Assembly (NCBI GenBank): GCA_027923505.1
Contig: BROI01000024.1
Coordinates: forward strand, 310,001 to 374,000
Length of the DNA: 64,000 nt
From: Mayamaea pseudoterrestris
Taxonomy: Eukaryota; Bacillariophyta; Bacillariophyceae; Sellaphorales; Sellaphoraceae
Direction of reading: 5' to 3'
Positions 52,041 through 63,276 of this stretch are shown one piece after another. The first letter of the stretch is position 1. Every line of letters starts with the position of its first letter. The notes below the pieces were generated by a model. That model searched no databases. It saw only the letters and a program-made list of their open reading frames with translations, and was not told where the DNA came from. The position numbers were made by a program, and so were the translations under genes.

Positions 52041-53897
52041 CTACCTCAGAAAGACTGTGTATCGCTCTTCGCCCCACAACTGCTCGTCTGTTCCAAGCCA
52101 TTGGTTGGCGTCAACAATGACTTCTGCACCATCATTCTCTTCCTGATCGAGCGGCATGTTGTATTTCGCACGATCCACGTCATCCTTGACAGCAGCAATG
52201 CAGATGTTTTCAATTTGACGACTGACCAGCCTGTGATCCAAAGGTTTCGGTAATAAATCCAAAAGTCGCTCCTTGGGCGCTGCATAATTTGGCAAACCCT
52301 TGCCTACCGTGACAATTATAGGTGGCTCGAAGGAAGGGTCAACCGGCAGTGGTATTCGATCAATGCAAACCCTACCACCTCGTCCGATTCTTGGTCTGTT
52401 ACGGAATCGCGTACTTTGCTCTAAATGCGAATCGACGTATGTTGCAACGTTGGGTACAGAGTCACACCAACTCGTCTTGTACGACTCTCTCGTCGACAAT
52501 GGCTGTAAAAAGTTGGGCGCAGGCTCTCCAAAGTTACGACCAGCAACATTTAAGGCGGCGCTTGCGTCTTGTCCTTCGACTGCATTTTGTCGATTCCCAA
52601 TCGCACCAACCCGACCTTGTCCATTACCAGATGTGTCAAACCCACGGCCTGCTGCTCCAGTACTCCTGCACCGCTTATTTTTTCGCCCGTGCAAGTCAAT
52701 CAATGCCGACTCTTCCAGCTCACGCTTGACTGCGGCTCGACTACTAGTCGTCCGTCGCGGTCGGCCCGATGTATCCACCACATTCGACAAACGCTGCCGA
52801 AACAAGTCAATCCGCAGCTGACACTGCGTCCGCTGAAGCTCCTCCCGCCGCTTGACGAGCCGCAGCACGGTCCGCAGCGATTCAAAGTCGTTGCGCAGCT
52901 GCTGCAACTTTTCAAAGGCTGCAAAATCGTTTTGCCGCTTTTTGCGGAGTCGATACTTTTCCTTTTCACGTGGACGAAAGACTAAATGGGGGTTGGTGTC
53001 TTCCGTCGATGTGACGGGCCAGTAGTTGCGCAGCAGTGGGCGCTTGAGTTTGGAGCGCTTCTGCACCCAGTAGTGGTAAACGTCCTGCATCACCGTGCGG
53101 CTCGTGACGGGCGTAGAAACAGAGGCTCCAGGTAGATGATTGCGCAAGACTGGCGTGGGAAACAGTTCCGTCAGTTGAGGTATTCTTTCGAGAATGAACT
53201 GTTCCGCCTGCTGCATAGTAACAATTGATTCAAAGCCAGTCTTCTTCTCGAGGACATCAAGCATTGTTTCGAATAGTGTGATTGATAGTTGCGGAGGTCT
53301 ATATATTGGTTCCAAGGATGCGAGAAAACTAAGGTCAGACATATCCTTGTCCTTTTGCTCGTCTTCCATCGCTCCATTGTTAGCTTCATCTACTACAAGG
53401 TCTACAGCTCCTCCAAACTTTGTGTTGCTCTCCAGCCATTCTTCATCCTCCAAATCAGCAACGTAGTCGAGTCGCGCCATGAATTCGTCCGACGTGACTC
53501 GATGGTAGCGCACGTAGGAGCGAGGCAGCTCATAGTTGGCCGGAACGTCGCGATGGTACGTGTCATTCACTGTCAAGTGCGGCACTGGAATTTCCAGTTT
53601 TGGTCGAGGAACAACCAGTGGAGTCTGGAACATAAAATAAAATGATGATGCAGACACTTAGTGAGCAATGCGAATATCCGATTGCCTGCAAGAGCTCACA
53701 ATAACATATTTTTCACTCACAGCCGTCGAAATGGCATCGCCCAGGTCTTGCACGGAAACGGTCCGAACGGAACCATTGACTTCAAAGTGCAAAATGTCGT
53801 CGACGGTGCGAACGACGGCAATCTTTTTATAGACGTTGAGAGCAGACGGTGCGACTATCGTGGCTGTCGACATGCTGCTACTCTTTGTGGCTGTCAT
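52041..53897 (-). CDS. EPL1: Enhancer of polycomb-like protein (NuA4 acetyltransferase subunit)
   Basis: Exon 1 is 53897-53721 and exon 2 is 53624-52041; the 96-nt intron (gtgagt/ttccag) is in phase 0, giving 586 residues. The EPcA domain is recognisable: RYHRVTSDEFMARLDYVADLEDEEW, a bipartite helical part with TMQQAEQFILERIPQL, then VYHYWVQKRSKLKRPLLRNYW and the basic helix FRPREKEKYRLRKKRQND followed by LRTVLRLVKRREELQ. In yeast, Epl1 holds Esa1, Yng2 and Eaf6 as the Piccolo NuA4 histone H4/H2A acetyltransferase core. The C-terminal 250 residues are less conserved. Nuclear. Divergent from the bestrophin-like gene at 274 bp. Confidence 0.9.
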
Positions 53898-54171
53898 ACT
53901 ATATGAATTGATGTGTAACAAATAATAAAGACGGAATGTAAATTGCAATTTGCAAGTTGTCTCGTATGTCGTGTTTCGCTGTGGGTGATCGCTCGTCATG
54001 GTGGCGTCGACTTTCGCCGATTTGATTGGCTACGTGAGTACCGCTACGATAACTATTGCGCGCAGGCGCGGCAGACGATGATCCGTTTTCGAATTACCCT
54101 CATCACAAACGTATCAGAAGATATCACAGCCAAGCATCAGCCATCGGCATAATACACCAACATCTTTTACA

Positions 54172-55404
54172 ATGAATGAAGCTCAGCAGAATCATGATCC
54201 AAGCATCCATACAGATCTTCCCGAGATACCTGCTCCTTTGCTGAGCGCCAAGAACGACGCGACAACTGACAAACAGCATCATGAACAACATTTTCTTGAC
54301 GAAACACTCGCAAAGCGCGAACGCAAAATCCGACGCGACGCCGTCCACAATGCCATTTTGCTCGCACCCGTCAACTTTGTCGCGGCCCTGGTCGTTTTTA
54401 TCATGCACATTGTGTCGCTCGAAATGTTAGTGAGCGTGGTGCTGACAGTCACATTGACAATCTACTTGTTTCAACGAATCAGCGACAGTCCCGAGTCACT
54501 CGATGGCAGCATTATGGACTTTGTGCTCTTGTCGTTCGCCGTCATTATTCCTCTCTCCAATACGGTTCAAATGGCCTTTCGGAGACGCGAGCAAGCCCTT
54601 TCTCTCATGGCGAGCTTTCGAGCCACGGAGGTGGAAATATTCCTATCGCACGCATCCTGGGATTGGAACCAAGTGCCAGGCAATTCACATGAAAGCGGTC
54701 GGACGAAGTCAACCGTCGACTGGGCGGAGCATGCGAGTGGCATTTTGGATGAGCTCTTGGCGATTGCCAACGAAATGGCGCGATATTTGACGCTCCCATC
54801 ATCAACAAGGGCACGACACAAGTCCTTGTCGTTCTTTGTCGCGGAAGCACGAAACACCCAAGCCGTGGCGGACGAGCTGCACAAGTCGGTGGTCAAGCGC
54901 ATGGCGATTGTGGCCGACTATTGCGAAATACTCAAGCGCGAAGGCATTCCTGGAAACGAGGCTGCTCGCATTCGACAGTGGGAACGATTCTTGCTCGACT
55001 ACATTGAAAAGCTGCGCATGCTCAAAATGTATCGCACGCCGCAAGCGTTGCGAAGCTTTGGTCGCTTGTTTTCCTTGTTGTTGCCAGCGTTTTACTGTCC
55101 CTTTTTCGCAGAAATGTCATACAAGCTGAATTCGTTGCCGTTTGGTATCGCCTTTGCCGTCATTGCATCCGTGGCGTTGACAGGTCTCTTTGAGACTGTC
55201 AGTCAGTTTGAAGATCCGTTTGCGGCGGAAGCTAGCGTTTTGGACGGCATTCATGTGCACGAGGAACTTGTGGGAAACCTCACGCCGCAGTTACTCATGC
55301 TCATGGACAAGTACTTTTCTACTGCTGCGGCCAGTGTTCGTCTCGATGAATTACAACTAGACGCTGGTCCGCCCAGGACTGGCGTGCGGTTTCTCGGAGA
55401 GTAA
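54172..55404 (+). CDS. Bestrophin-like (RFP-TM) putative anion channel
   Basis: Single exon, 410 residues. Hydrophobic spans lie near residues 62-82, 84-102 and 114-132, then after a long helical cytosolic part at about 300-320 and 326-346. YRTPQALRSFGRLFSLLLPAFYCPFFAE and FEDPFAAEASVLDGIHV resemble the plant/algal and bacterial bestrophin-like group, in which the second motif follows the last helix. Such proteins conduct chloride or bicarbonate, in some algae at thylakoids for carbon concentration. No signal peptide or plastid presequence is seen, so plasma membrane or ER is as likely. The assignment rests on motif memory; the alternative is another multi-pass protein of unknown function. 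Confidence 0.55.
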   Translation: MNEAQQNHDPSIHTDLPEIPAPLLSAKNDATTDKQHHEQHFLDETLAKRERKIRRDAVHNAILLAPVNFVAALVVFIMHIVSLEMLVSVVLTVTLTIYLFQRISDSPESLDGSIMDFVLLSFAVIIPLSNTVQMAFRRREQALSLMASFRATEVEIFLSHASWDWNQVPGNSHESGRTKSTVDWAEHASGILDELLAIANEMARYLTLPSSTRARHKSLSFFVAEARNTQAVADELHKSVVKRMAIVADYCEILKREGIPGNEAARIRQWERFLLDYIEKLRMLKMYRTPQALRSFGRLFSLLLPAFYCPFFAEMSYKLNSLPFGIAFAVIASVALTGLFETVSQFEDPFAAEASVLDGIHVHEELVGNLTPQLLMLMDKYFSTAAASVRLDELQLDAGPPRTGVRFLGE

Positions 55405-55484
55405 TTAAATATCACGATTCTGTATATAATATTAGATAGTGCATATGTTCAACTCTGTATTGCTTACACTGTACTCGTTCAATC

Positions 55485-56849
55485 CTATATATCGCCATGA
55501 ACGCGCACACGATACACGCAGGTGTAAGCGTCGTTTCCGTAATTATCCAAAATTTCAAACTTGACACCCGCAAAAGTCCCCGCCAATGCATCCGTAGGAT
55601 TCGGCGCCGCGCACGTACTCGCTTCCACCGCGCACGAGCCATCCTCTTGGTTGACTAAGAAAGTTTGCACACCACCCGCAGTGACATTATAGTTGAAGGA
55701 TGCAATGAGCGATGGCTTTGCTGGATCGAATCCGAGTCCATCGCATCCACGTTCACATGCTGGCAGCCCATACACTTTAATTTTCCGTGGAGCGCTTCCA
55801 TACGTCACCTTGTTTTCGTCCGCCGCCTGTGCGAGCAACTGTAATGGTGCGTGTTCCATGGATATGGCATTGATCCTGACGGGGTGTGCGAGTCGAATGA
55901 CGACGGACCCAAAGGTTCCAGCCATGGGCCAGCAGGATCCTGGCAGTACGCTCGGATTGAGAATGGTTTCGGGAGGAGCAACGCTCGTGCCTCGCGTCCA
56001 ACCAAGCGCATGAGCCATCGAGCTGTGTACAGAAAACGACCAGTCTTTCCAGTTGCGTGACAGCAAGTACTTCTCCCAGTCTTGCGGCATTAGTCGCTCC
56101 AAAAGAGGACTCGCCAGCGAAATACTCTTTTTGGTAGGCGCCTCATACGTTGGACTCGTGTATTGATGCACAATCGTGCCGTCGGAAGCATGATCGTACA
56201 TGCCAATGCCGTCGCGCGAAAACGTGACCAACCGTTGCAAAACGGCCGACGCTGCCTCGTCGGGACGAAGACAAGCAGCATCTTGCGCTACATGGATCGT
56301 TTCCTCCTGCTGCGCGGCAGATACAATGGTAGAGGCATTCTCCTGCGCCGCATTGGTGGCGGCCAATATTTGCGCCGTGCACCACTCCTGCAAGAGTTGT
56401 TCGCTGGCGGCAAGAATGGTTTGCGGATCAAGCATTTCCTCGACAAGCTCCTTTTGCTCATTCGTCATTTTCAAAACGACTGCTTCATTTTGCAATGCTT
56501 GAAACGTTGCCACATTGTCTCGTCGCTCCACTTCAGATGAAACAATGGAGTCGAGTTTGTGTGACAACGCTTGGAGCGCTGCAGCGTTTTGCCTGCGAAT
56601 CATGATTTCAACGTCACGCTGAGTATCTGCGATCGTATTTAAATCATTATTCATTGCGTCCATTTGATTAAATAGTTCTTGTGATTCTTGCATCGTTGAA
56701 TACATTGCATTGTAGGCATGTTCGTATTGTTGCTGCGTTTGCGAAACATCGAGAAATCCAAGGTCGACTGCTTGCAAATCGGCTGACTCATATAAAAGGC
56801 ATTGCAGCAGTAAAGTTATTGATAAAAGCCTTGATTGTAAGGACGGCAT
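55485..56849 (-). CDS. SUN-domain protein
   Basis: The ATG at 56849 (MPSLQSRLLSITLLLQCLLYES) gives 454 residues. The hydrophobic N-terminus is either a cleaved signal peptide or an anchor. Residues about 35-150 are a long coiled coil (QSQELFNQMDAMNNDL, RRDNVATFQALQNEAVV). The SUN (Sad1/UNC-84) domain occupies about 285-452: LNPSVLPGSCWPMAGTFGSV, RLAHPVRINAISMEHAP, SAPRKIKVYGLP and VKFEILDNYGNDAYTCVYRV. Canonical SUN proteins span the inner nuclear membrane and bind KASH peptides in the perinuclear space (LINC complex). Here no further TM is visible, so topology is unsure; the SUCO/Slp1 branch is the alternative. Divergent from LSM7 at 196 bp. Confidence 0.88.
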   Translation of the reverse strand: MPSLQSRLLSITLLLQCLLYESADLQAVDLGFLDVSQTQQQYEHAYNAMYSTMQESQELFNQMDAMNNDLNTIADTQRDVEIMIRRQNAAALQALSHKLDSIVSSEVERRDNVATFQALQNEAVVLKMTNEQKELVEEMLDPQTILAASEQLLQEWCTAQILAATNAAQENASTIVSAAQQEETIHVAQDAACLRPDEAASAVLQRLVTFSRDGIGMYDHASDGTIVHQYTSPTYEAPTKKSISLASPLLERLMPQDWEKYLLSRNWKDWSFSVHSSMAHALGWTRGTSVAPPETILNPSVLPGSCWPMAGTFGSVVIRLAHPVRINAISMEHAPLQLLAQAADENKVTYGSAPRKIKVYGLPACERGCDGLGFDPAKPSLIASFNYNVTAGGVQTFLVNQEDGSCAVEASTCAAPNPTDALAGTFAGVKFEILDNYGNDAYTCVYRVRVHGDI

Positions 56850-57045
56850 GGTCAATTAACGTATTTTGACGAGACAATGGTTGAGAATGAGCGGCAGTGC
56901 GCCATGGTGAAGATCGCGCCATTGGATCGAGTGGAGCGATGCAAAACCACTGCGACTTGAATGAAACGAGCGCTGCGATTCACCATGAGAAACCCGCGCC
57001 GCTGAATCTTTCAAACGTTTGCTTTCCATCAATAGCAGCAGCAAC

Positions 57046-57504
57046 ATGAGTAAACTAGCAGCACCAGCAGCAGCAAAAGCAAGCAGTACGCTTCCAAAGA
57101 AGGAGTCGATTTTGGAACTATCCAAACTGCAGGATCAACTCGTCCGCGTCAAGTGCATTGGTGGTCGCGAGCTGCTGGGAATTTTGCGCGGCTACGATGA
57201 GCTTGTCAATCTCGTATTGGACGAATGCGACGAGTTTCTGAGAGGTAAATGATGCTATTCATGGATTTAGTTAGTGTCGTGAGCAAGGAGCCTCGCTAGC
57301 TACCTTAATCACGTCTCTCTTCGCAACCTCACCCCGTATTTACTACTTCTTTTTTTTGCAGACGAATCGCACCAAGTCACCGATCAAAAGCGAAGATTAG
57401 GACTCGTCGTCATTCGAGGAACGCAAGTTTCAGTCGTGGCGCCAAATGATGGCGTGGAAGAGATTGCGAATCCGTTTGTAGCGGCAGCAGAGGATGATGA
57501 ATGA
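57046..57504 (+). CDS. LSM7: U6 snRNA-associated Sm-like protein LSm7
   Basis: Exons 57046-57244 and 57362-57504, 117-nt intron (gtaaat/ttgcag), split codon G|AC, 113 residues. After an Ala-rich N-terminus, Sm1 reads SILELSKLQDQLVRVKCIGGRELLGILRGYDELVNLVLD and Sm2 reads RRLGLVVIRGTQVSVVAP, followed by NPF, all typical of LSm7. LSm7 is in the LSm1-7 ring (cytoplasmic mRNA decay) and the LSm2-8 ring (U6 snRNP in splicing). The intron lies between the two Sm motifs. Confidence 0.95.
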
Positions 57505-57607
57505 GGCTTTGAAATAGTAGATAGTTCAAGTCTATAGTCTATATACCTTCTAAGTGTTATCGTTTATCCTGATATAAGTTTCTGCGAGCAAAGAATGACT
57601 GGCATTC

Positions 57608-59855
57608 TCAATGGGCAAGCAGTTTTTCGACTCGAATCGAGTAGCCTTGTCCAATGTTTAGCTCGTGCGATTCGCCAAACTCATTCTCGTGCAACAGCCT
57701 CCAGCCGTTCCTTGCCTCCGATCCGTGAGAATGCAGCTCCATGTCATTTTCCATCAATCGCCACTTGTCCATGATCCACTCCGGAATTGTGTCATTCGAT
57801 TTAATAGTCGTCGTCGACAAGCTTCGCCGGTTACCAAAGGGTGAACTCGTTTCCGGAGGAAGCGTGGCAGACCCAGGCACTGTTCCATATAGCTGCGCGA
57901 GAAACTCAAAGTTGGTGACATCGGGCTGCATATTGACGCTTGGATTGTTGGTGTAGTCCATGCAATTGCCTGTAATTTCATGTACGAGAGCAATCCATAG
58001 TTAGTCCAAACTCAAATTGTCGTTACATCTCAACAAATCTATGGCAAGAGATGACGTACCAAGATCAGCATTGTAAAAGTTTTCGTCAGAATGTGGCAAA
58101 CCAAATCCTGCAAAGTGTCAATCAAATACGGCAATGGTGAGACAAGGCGACCGTGCGCGGCGCCAAACAATGACACTTTAAAACCATGCAACAACACTCA
58201 CCATGGCCAACTTCGTGACACATTGTATATGTCTTTTGGTCGTCATCCGTTCCTTTCAGATAGTACTCATTCATACGCGCCGCGCTGGCAAAAATGTATC
58301 CATCCATCAACAACACCTTGTTAATGCCCTTCCATCTCGTGTCACCATAGTCGCCGTTGCACACTTTGAGTTTGTAGTTGAGCGGCGTGCACGAAAAGTC
58401 ATAGTCCGTCGCCGATGTCGACAGCGTCAAGGCATCCGGCGTGCCCTGATCCCACTGATCCACCGCGTGATAGAAAAAGTCGTACCAACTCTCCTCCGTC
58501 GCGCGCACCACTTCGAGCGCCAATCCACTGCCGTCGGATCGCCATCGGTTCGCCTGGTTGGGATTCTGCGCGGTAAAGGGATCCTCCTTCTTAAAGTCTT
58601 CGGGTGACGGAAAAAACTTGTTGCCACCCTTGTTGCCAAGGAAATACCACAATATACCAGCTGCCACTGCCGAAAGCTGTCGTGCGAGAAGATAAGCATG
58701 AGAAAATATAATGTGCGGCACACAACTAAACTATCACGCAACACATTACGTTCAGTCCACACACACATTACATTCACTCCAAATAATACGCACCAGAAAC
58801 GTTGGCACAATGAGACTCAGTACGCGCTTGCACGAGCACGTGCGAGGCGGTTCCGCTGATGCATGTCGCTGCTGCTGCTGACGCTGATTAACGCGCTGCT
58901 GCTCCGCCTTGGCCAACTCGCGCGCCAAGTGCTCATCCAGCAGCTCCTGCTCCAATTGGCGCGCTAAATCATAGTCCGTCTTGTTTTGTTCCGTCGCTGA
59001 CGTTTCCGAGTTGCTTCGACTCGTCAGCGGCGTGGACGAACGTTTCGATTGTTGCTTCAAACGGCGGGCAACATCCTCCTCATCCATGGCGCGCTGCAGC
59101 TCGCGGGCGAGTGCAACGTCGGCGTTCAAATCAATGGGTTTGCTACTATTGCTGCGACTATTCGACGGTTCGTTCGTATTTGCAACTCTGGCGCTGCGAA
59201 AGAGTGATTGCTCGAGGCGTTTCGAGTATTCTTCGTCCGTTTGCACGTTGCTACTAGGCGGCTTGTTTGTCGCATGCGATTGCTCATTTCCACGCCGCGC
59301 AGCGTTCGACGGCGACCTTCGCAACGCTCGCTCCTCCTCGCGAAAGGTTTTCTCCAAGCGTCGGGCAAACTCCTCGTCCGTTTCAGCCGGCGTTTGCATG
59401 AGTGGTTTGTGGTTGCTAATTCGTTGCTGCTGCTGCTGCGGCATGGGTTCAGCATTTGCTGCTGCTAAAGTTAGTGGTGGCGGTCGCTCGCGCAGACTTT
59501 TTACCTTGGTGGACCTTGCAATCGTTGCCGTGGGTATTGACGCGGCAGCTTGGGTCGTCGTCGCCGGCATGTTTTGGCGCACGCTGCTACTGGTCCTTCG
59601 CGCCGACGTTCCGTGCACCATCGTATTGCTGCTGCTATTGTGGCGCGACACTGCTCGTCGCGTCGGCTGCTCGGAAACGGGCATGCCTGGAACAAGTATA
59701 TTGTTATCGCTACTACTTCGTCGTGGTCTCGCATTAGAATGACTCGGTGCGCGCTGCGCATGTCGCTGCGAGCTATACTCTCGGGAAAACTCCTCCTGCA
59801 ATGCACGAGCCAGCGCTTCGTCATCGAGCTGCTGGTCCAAGTCTTCGACGCGCAT
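57608..59855 (-). CDS. Membrane-anchored metzincin metalloprotease with ubiquitin-interaction-like repeats
   Basis: Exons 59855-58794, 58676-58202, 58107-58060 (16-codon micro-exon) and 57969-57608 join in frame to 648 residues. The N-terminal 350 residues carry six short motifs of the form Dx(L/F/Y)ARxLQxE: DEALARALQEEF, DEEFARRLEKTF, DEEYSKRLEQSL, DVALARELQRAM, DYDLARQLEQEL and DEHLARELAKAE, similar to UIM/MIU helices. A TM segment is rebuilt across intron 1 (VLSLIVPTFL then LSAVAAGILWYFL). The C-terminal protease (about 390-580) has WYDFFYHAVDQWDQGTPDAL, the zinc site HEVGHGFGLPH (HExxHxxGxxH, completed by the micro-exon) and a Met-turn CMDYTNNP. Predicted type II: motifs cytosolic, protease lumenal or outside. 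Confidence 0.85.
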
Positions 59856-60224
59856 ATTGTTGTTGTCAAGTATTGTAGATTGTATAGTATAGTTTAGGTG
59901 ACTCTCTCTCGTTATATAACGGTCGCTGATAGTAGTAAGGCAACTGGCACATTCGGAAGGGCGCGATTTGCGGCCCTGTTTCTCCATCTCGCGCTCCAAA
60001 CGACTCGCTGGTCATGTGGGGGAAGCGAAACGAACGCCCGCGAGTTGACAGGCTGGCGCGCGTGTTTTTAGGAACAGTCAAGTAACGTTGCGACATGCGC
60101 ACCATGACGCGGAAGATGCTTTTCACCATGACGACGACCGCGCACCATTTCGAGACTTCGCCAAGGTCTCCTATAACTACTCTCAGCAGCATTCGACATT
60201 TTATTCATCTCTATCGACTATAAC

Positions 60225-61253
60225 ATGTTCCAGCGAGAAGGCCTCACTCTCCTTCCAACGCAGCAGCCGCTGAATGCTGCTGCGGCGACGACGACGACGA
60301 CGACGACGACTGTCACTCCAACGCCGCCAAAAGCCTCCTTCTCGGAAACGGCCCTCCAGTGGATCCAACGCACCAAGCGAAGACGATTCATTTCCGGCGA
60401 AATCAATGATCCAGATGCCGCCGCCTGGGCCTTTTTTAGTAGGAAAGAGACGGGGATTTCCTTTGTCAATGCGGCGTTGCATGCGAAACAACAAGGAGCA
60501 GAATCTGTTTTAACAGCTAATGAAGGCACCTTCTCAAATAATATGCATGCGACTGCAGCATCCAACGCATTCATCTTTGACCAACTGCCCGTGATTGAGA
60601 TTCGAGGCAGTTGCGCCGCGACGTGGACCTTGCTGACGCTGGCGGCTCGCTTTGTCGTGGACACGAGGCCCTCGCGGTTTATATCAGCAGCAGCAGCAGC
60701 GGCGGCTATTAGCGCGAACAAACATGAGAAACTTCCCCAAGTCATATTCATGGACTCGACCTACGAATATTCGATTGCGCAACTAACAAATGTTGTGAGA
60801 TCGACGCTGCTAAAGCAGCAGACACATCAAAGCGTGGAGGAGGAGCAGTTGGCGCACGATTTACGCGAGTGTTTGTCGCGCATTCACCTTGCATCCTTGA
60901 CGGAATCGTACGAAGCCGTGGCGCTCCTGGAACTGTTTCGAACAGCGCTTGCGCCGAGTCAGTTCAATCATCCAACGCTGGTACTATGGGACGGTTTTTT
61001 GGATACCATTAACAACCAGCCGAGCCGGATGGATGTGGTGCGGCAAACGTCGCGGCTGCTGCGTGACTGTTCCGTAGTCTTTGCGTCAGCCTCGCGGCTC
61101 AGTCGCAGCCAACATGACTGGGACAAGTATGTGACGCATCGGATGAAACTGGATCGCAATCCGTCCGAGGAGGGACACGAGTATTTGGCGAGTGTGCATG
61201 ATGGTAGTATCAAGATTCCGTTTTCAGTGTCCTTGGCAGGGATACTTTCATAA
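60225..61253 (+). CDS. XRCC2-like RAD51 paralogue with degenerate Walker A
   Basis: Single exon, 342 residues. After a poly-Thr tract and SETALQWIQRTKRRR, the RecA-like core shows LPVIEIRGSCAATWTLLTLAARFVV in the Walker A position, then VIFMDSTYEYSIAQL, LSRIHLASLTESYEAVALLE, a Walker B-like TLVLWDGFLDTINNQP, and RLLRDCSVVFASASRL. The order fits XRCC2, which acts in homologous recombination with RAD51 and other paralogues. The usual GxxGxGKT is replaced by GSCAATWT, with no lysine, so ATP binding is doubtful. XRCC2 is assigned by layout; another RecA-fold relative is possible. Ends tail-to-tail with HSP60. Confidence 0.6.
   Translation: MFQREGLTLLPTQQPLNAAAATTTTTTTTVTPTPPKASFSETALQWIQRTKRRRFISGEINDPDAAAWAFFSRKETGISFVNAALHAKQQGAESVLTANEGTFSNNMHATAASNAFIFDQLPVIEIRGSCAATWTLLTLAARFVVDTRPSRFISAAAAAAAISANKHEKLPQVIFMDSTYEYSIAQLTNVVRSTLLKQQTHQSVEEEQLAHDLRECLSRIHLASLTESYEAVALLELFRTALAPSQFNHPTLVLWDGFLDTINNQPSRMDVVRQTSRLLRDCSVVFASASRLSRSQHDWDKYVTHRMKLDRNPSEEGHEYLASVHDGSIKIPFSVSLAGILS
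60283..60309. repeat. CGA/ACG trinucleotide tract, about 9 units
   Basis: A short run of ACG on the plus strand encodes poly-threonine near the N-terminus of the XRCC2-like protein. It lies outside the RecA core. Confidence 0.85.
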
Positions 61254-61386
61254 TGCTTACAGTCAATGATGAGACGAAAAAAGTTTAGTTTCAGCAGTTG
61301 GCTCTACCTTATATTGTTCAGAAAGTACTACAAGAGGTAAAAGTGTTTATTAAAATGGTTGCTAAAGTGTACACGGCAATGCCATT

Positions 61387-63276
61387 TTACATCATGCCGC
61401 CCATTCCACCCATACCTCCCATGCCTGGTGGCATTCCACCGCCGCCTCCTTCCACCTTCTTGTCGACAATCATTGACTCTGACGTAGTGAGAAGTCCGGC
61501 AACTGATGCAGCATCCAGCAGACCAGTTCGTGGAACCTTTGTTGGATCAATAATACCAGACTTGATCATGTCGACGTACTCGCCCTTTTGTGCGTCAAAT
61601 CCCCAGTTGACATCGACACCATCCTTGATGAGCTCACCAACAATGACAGCTCCTTCCTCGCCAGCATTCATGGCAATAGTGGAAAGTGGTGCTCTCAGTG
61701 CGCGTTGGATAATTTGAACGCCAATTCGTTGATCCATGTTAATGGCACTCTCCGCAATGGCGTCAAGCTTGGTGGAGCAGTACAGCAAGGCCTTGCCACC
61801 TCCCGGCACGATGCCTTCCTCAACGGCCGCACGGGTAGCGTTCAAGGCATCAACGACGCGGTCCTTCTTCTCCTGCACCTCAATTTCAGACGCGCCACCA
61901 ACCTTGATGACGGCAACTCCGCCCGACAACTTAGCGAGGCGTTCCTGCAACTTTTCACGCTCATAGTCGGACTTGGTCGTTTCGATCGAGTTTCGGATCA
62001 ACTCGCATCGCTCCTCCATGCCAGCCTTGTCACCGAGACCATCTTGGATAATGGTATCATTCTTGGAAATGGAAGCCTTCTTGGATCGACCCAAGTGTTC
62101 CGGCCGGACTTCCTCCAGCTTGAGGCCAATGTCTTCCGAAATGACAGTTCCGCCAGTCAAAAGGGCAATATCCTGCATGGTCGCCTTGCGGTTGTCTCCA
62201 AAGCCAGGCGCCTTGACGGCGCAAACCTTGATTCCGGCGCGAAGCTTGTTCACGACAAGAGTTGCAAGCGCCTCACTCTCAACATCCTCGGCAATAATCA
62301 GCAAGGATGACTGCGACTTGATGACGGACTCGAGCAAAGGGACTAGTTGCTGCAGGTTGCTAACCTTCTTTTCAACCAACAAAATCAAAGGATTCTCAAG
62401 CTCGCAAGTTTGCGTCTTGGCATCCGTGATAAAGTAGGGGCTAATGTAACCACGGTCAAACTTCATACCCTCGACAACGTTAAGCTCATTTTCAATCGTC
62501 TTGCCGTCTTCAACCGTAATGACGCCTTCCTTGCCAACCTTTTCCATGGCATCGGCAATCAAGTTTCCAATCTCCGAGTCCGAGTTTGCCGAAATGGTTC
62601 CAACCTGCGACACTTCCTCCTTTGACGAAATGGGTCGACTAATTTCACCAAGAGTCTTGACGACACTATCCACTGCCAGCTGAATACCCCGACGCAAGTC
62701 TTGCGGATTCAGTCCAGCCGCCACCGCCTTGCATCCCTCCGAGTAAATGGCCCGCGCCAAGACAGTCGCCGTCGTGGTGCCATCTCCCGCTAAATCGTTC
62801 GTTTTGGAAGCAACACTCTTGATGAGTTGGGCGCCCATGTCCTCAAAGGGATCCTCAAAGTCAATCGACTTGGCCACAGTCACGCCGTCCTTGGTAATCT
62901 TGGGAGGTCCGTAGGGTTGCTGGATAATGGCGTTGCGGCCCTTGGGTCCAAGAGTTACCTGGAATAGTGGAGCAAATGATAACGTTACGTGAGAGACTCA
63001 TTCGTTGTTCTTTCGCGGCGACTGCATGTTCGATTGTTCTGCGCAAAAGACTGCCAATCGCCCTAATACAGTCATCTTCATTAGTTCAACCATATTACTA
63101 TACAAACATTTTCTTGTACATACCTGCACGGCATCCGCCAGCGTGTTGACTCCGGCCAGCATGGCGTTGCGTCCGTCGACGCCAAACTTGATTTCCTTGG
63201 CGAATCCGCGGGAAACGACGCGCGTGCTGCGGGCAGCCACGCGGGCTCCCGTCTTGTGTAGTGCAGAAAGCATCAT
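61387..63276 (-). CDS. HSP60: Mitochondrial chaperonin HSP60 (Cpn60)
   Basis: Exon 1 is 63276-63124 and exon 2 is 62958-61387; the 165-nt intron (gtatgt/ttccag) is in phase 0, giving 574 residues. The presequence [32 protein letters not shown] is Arg-rich and ends at RGFAKE, a typical mitochondrial cleavage region. Group I chaperonin marks are [24 protein letters not shown], the allosteric and hinge regions, and the C-terminal Gly-Met tail ([17 protein letters not shown]). It folds imported proteins with Hsp10. The intron falls right after NTLADAVQ. Divergent from the FCP gene, 333 bp apart. Confidence 0.97.
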
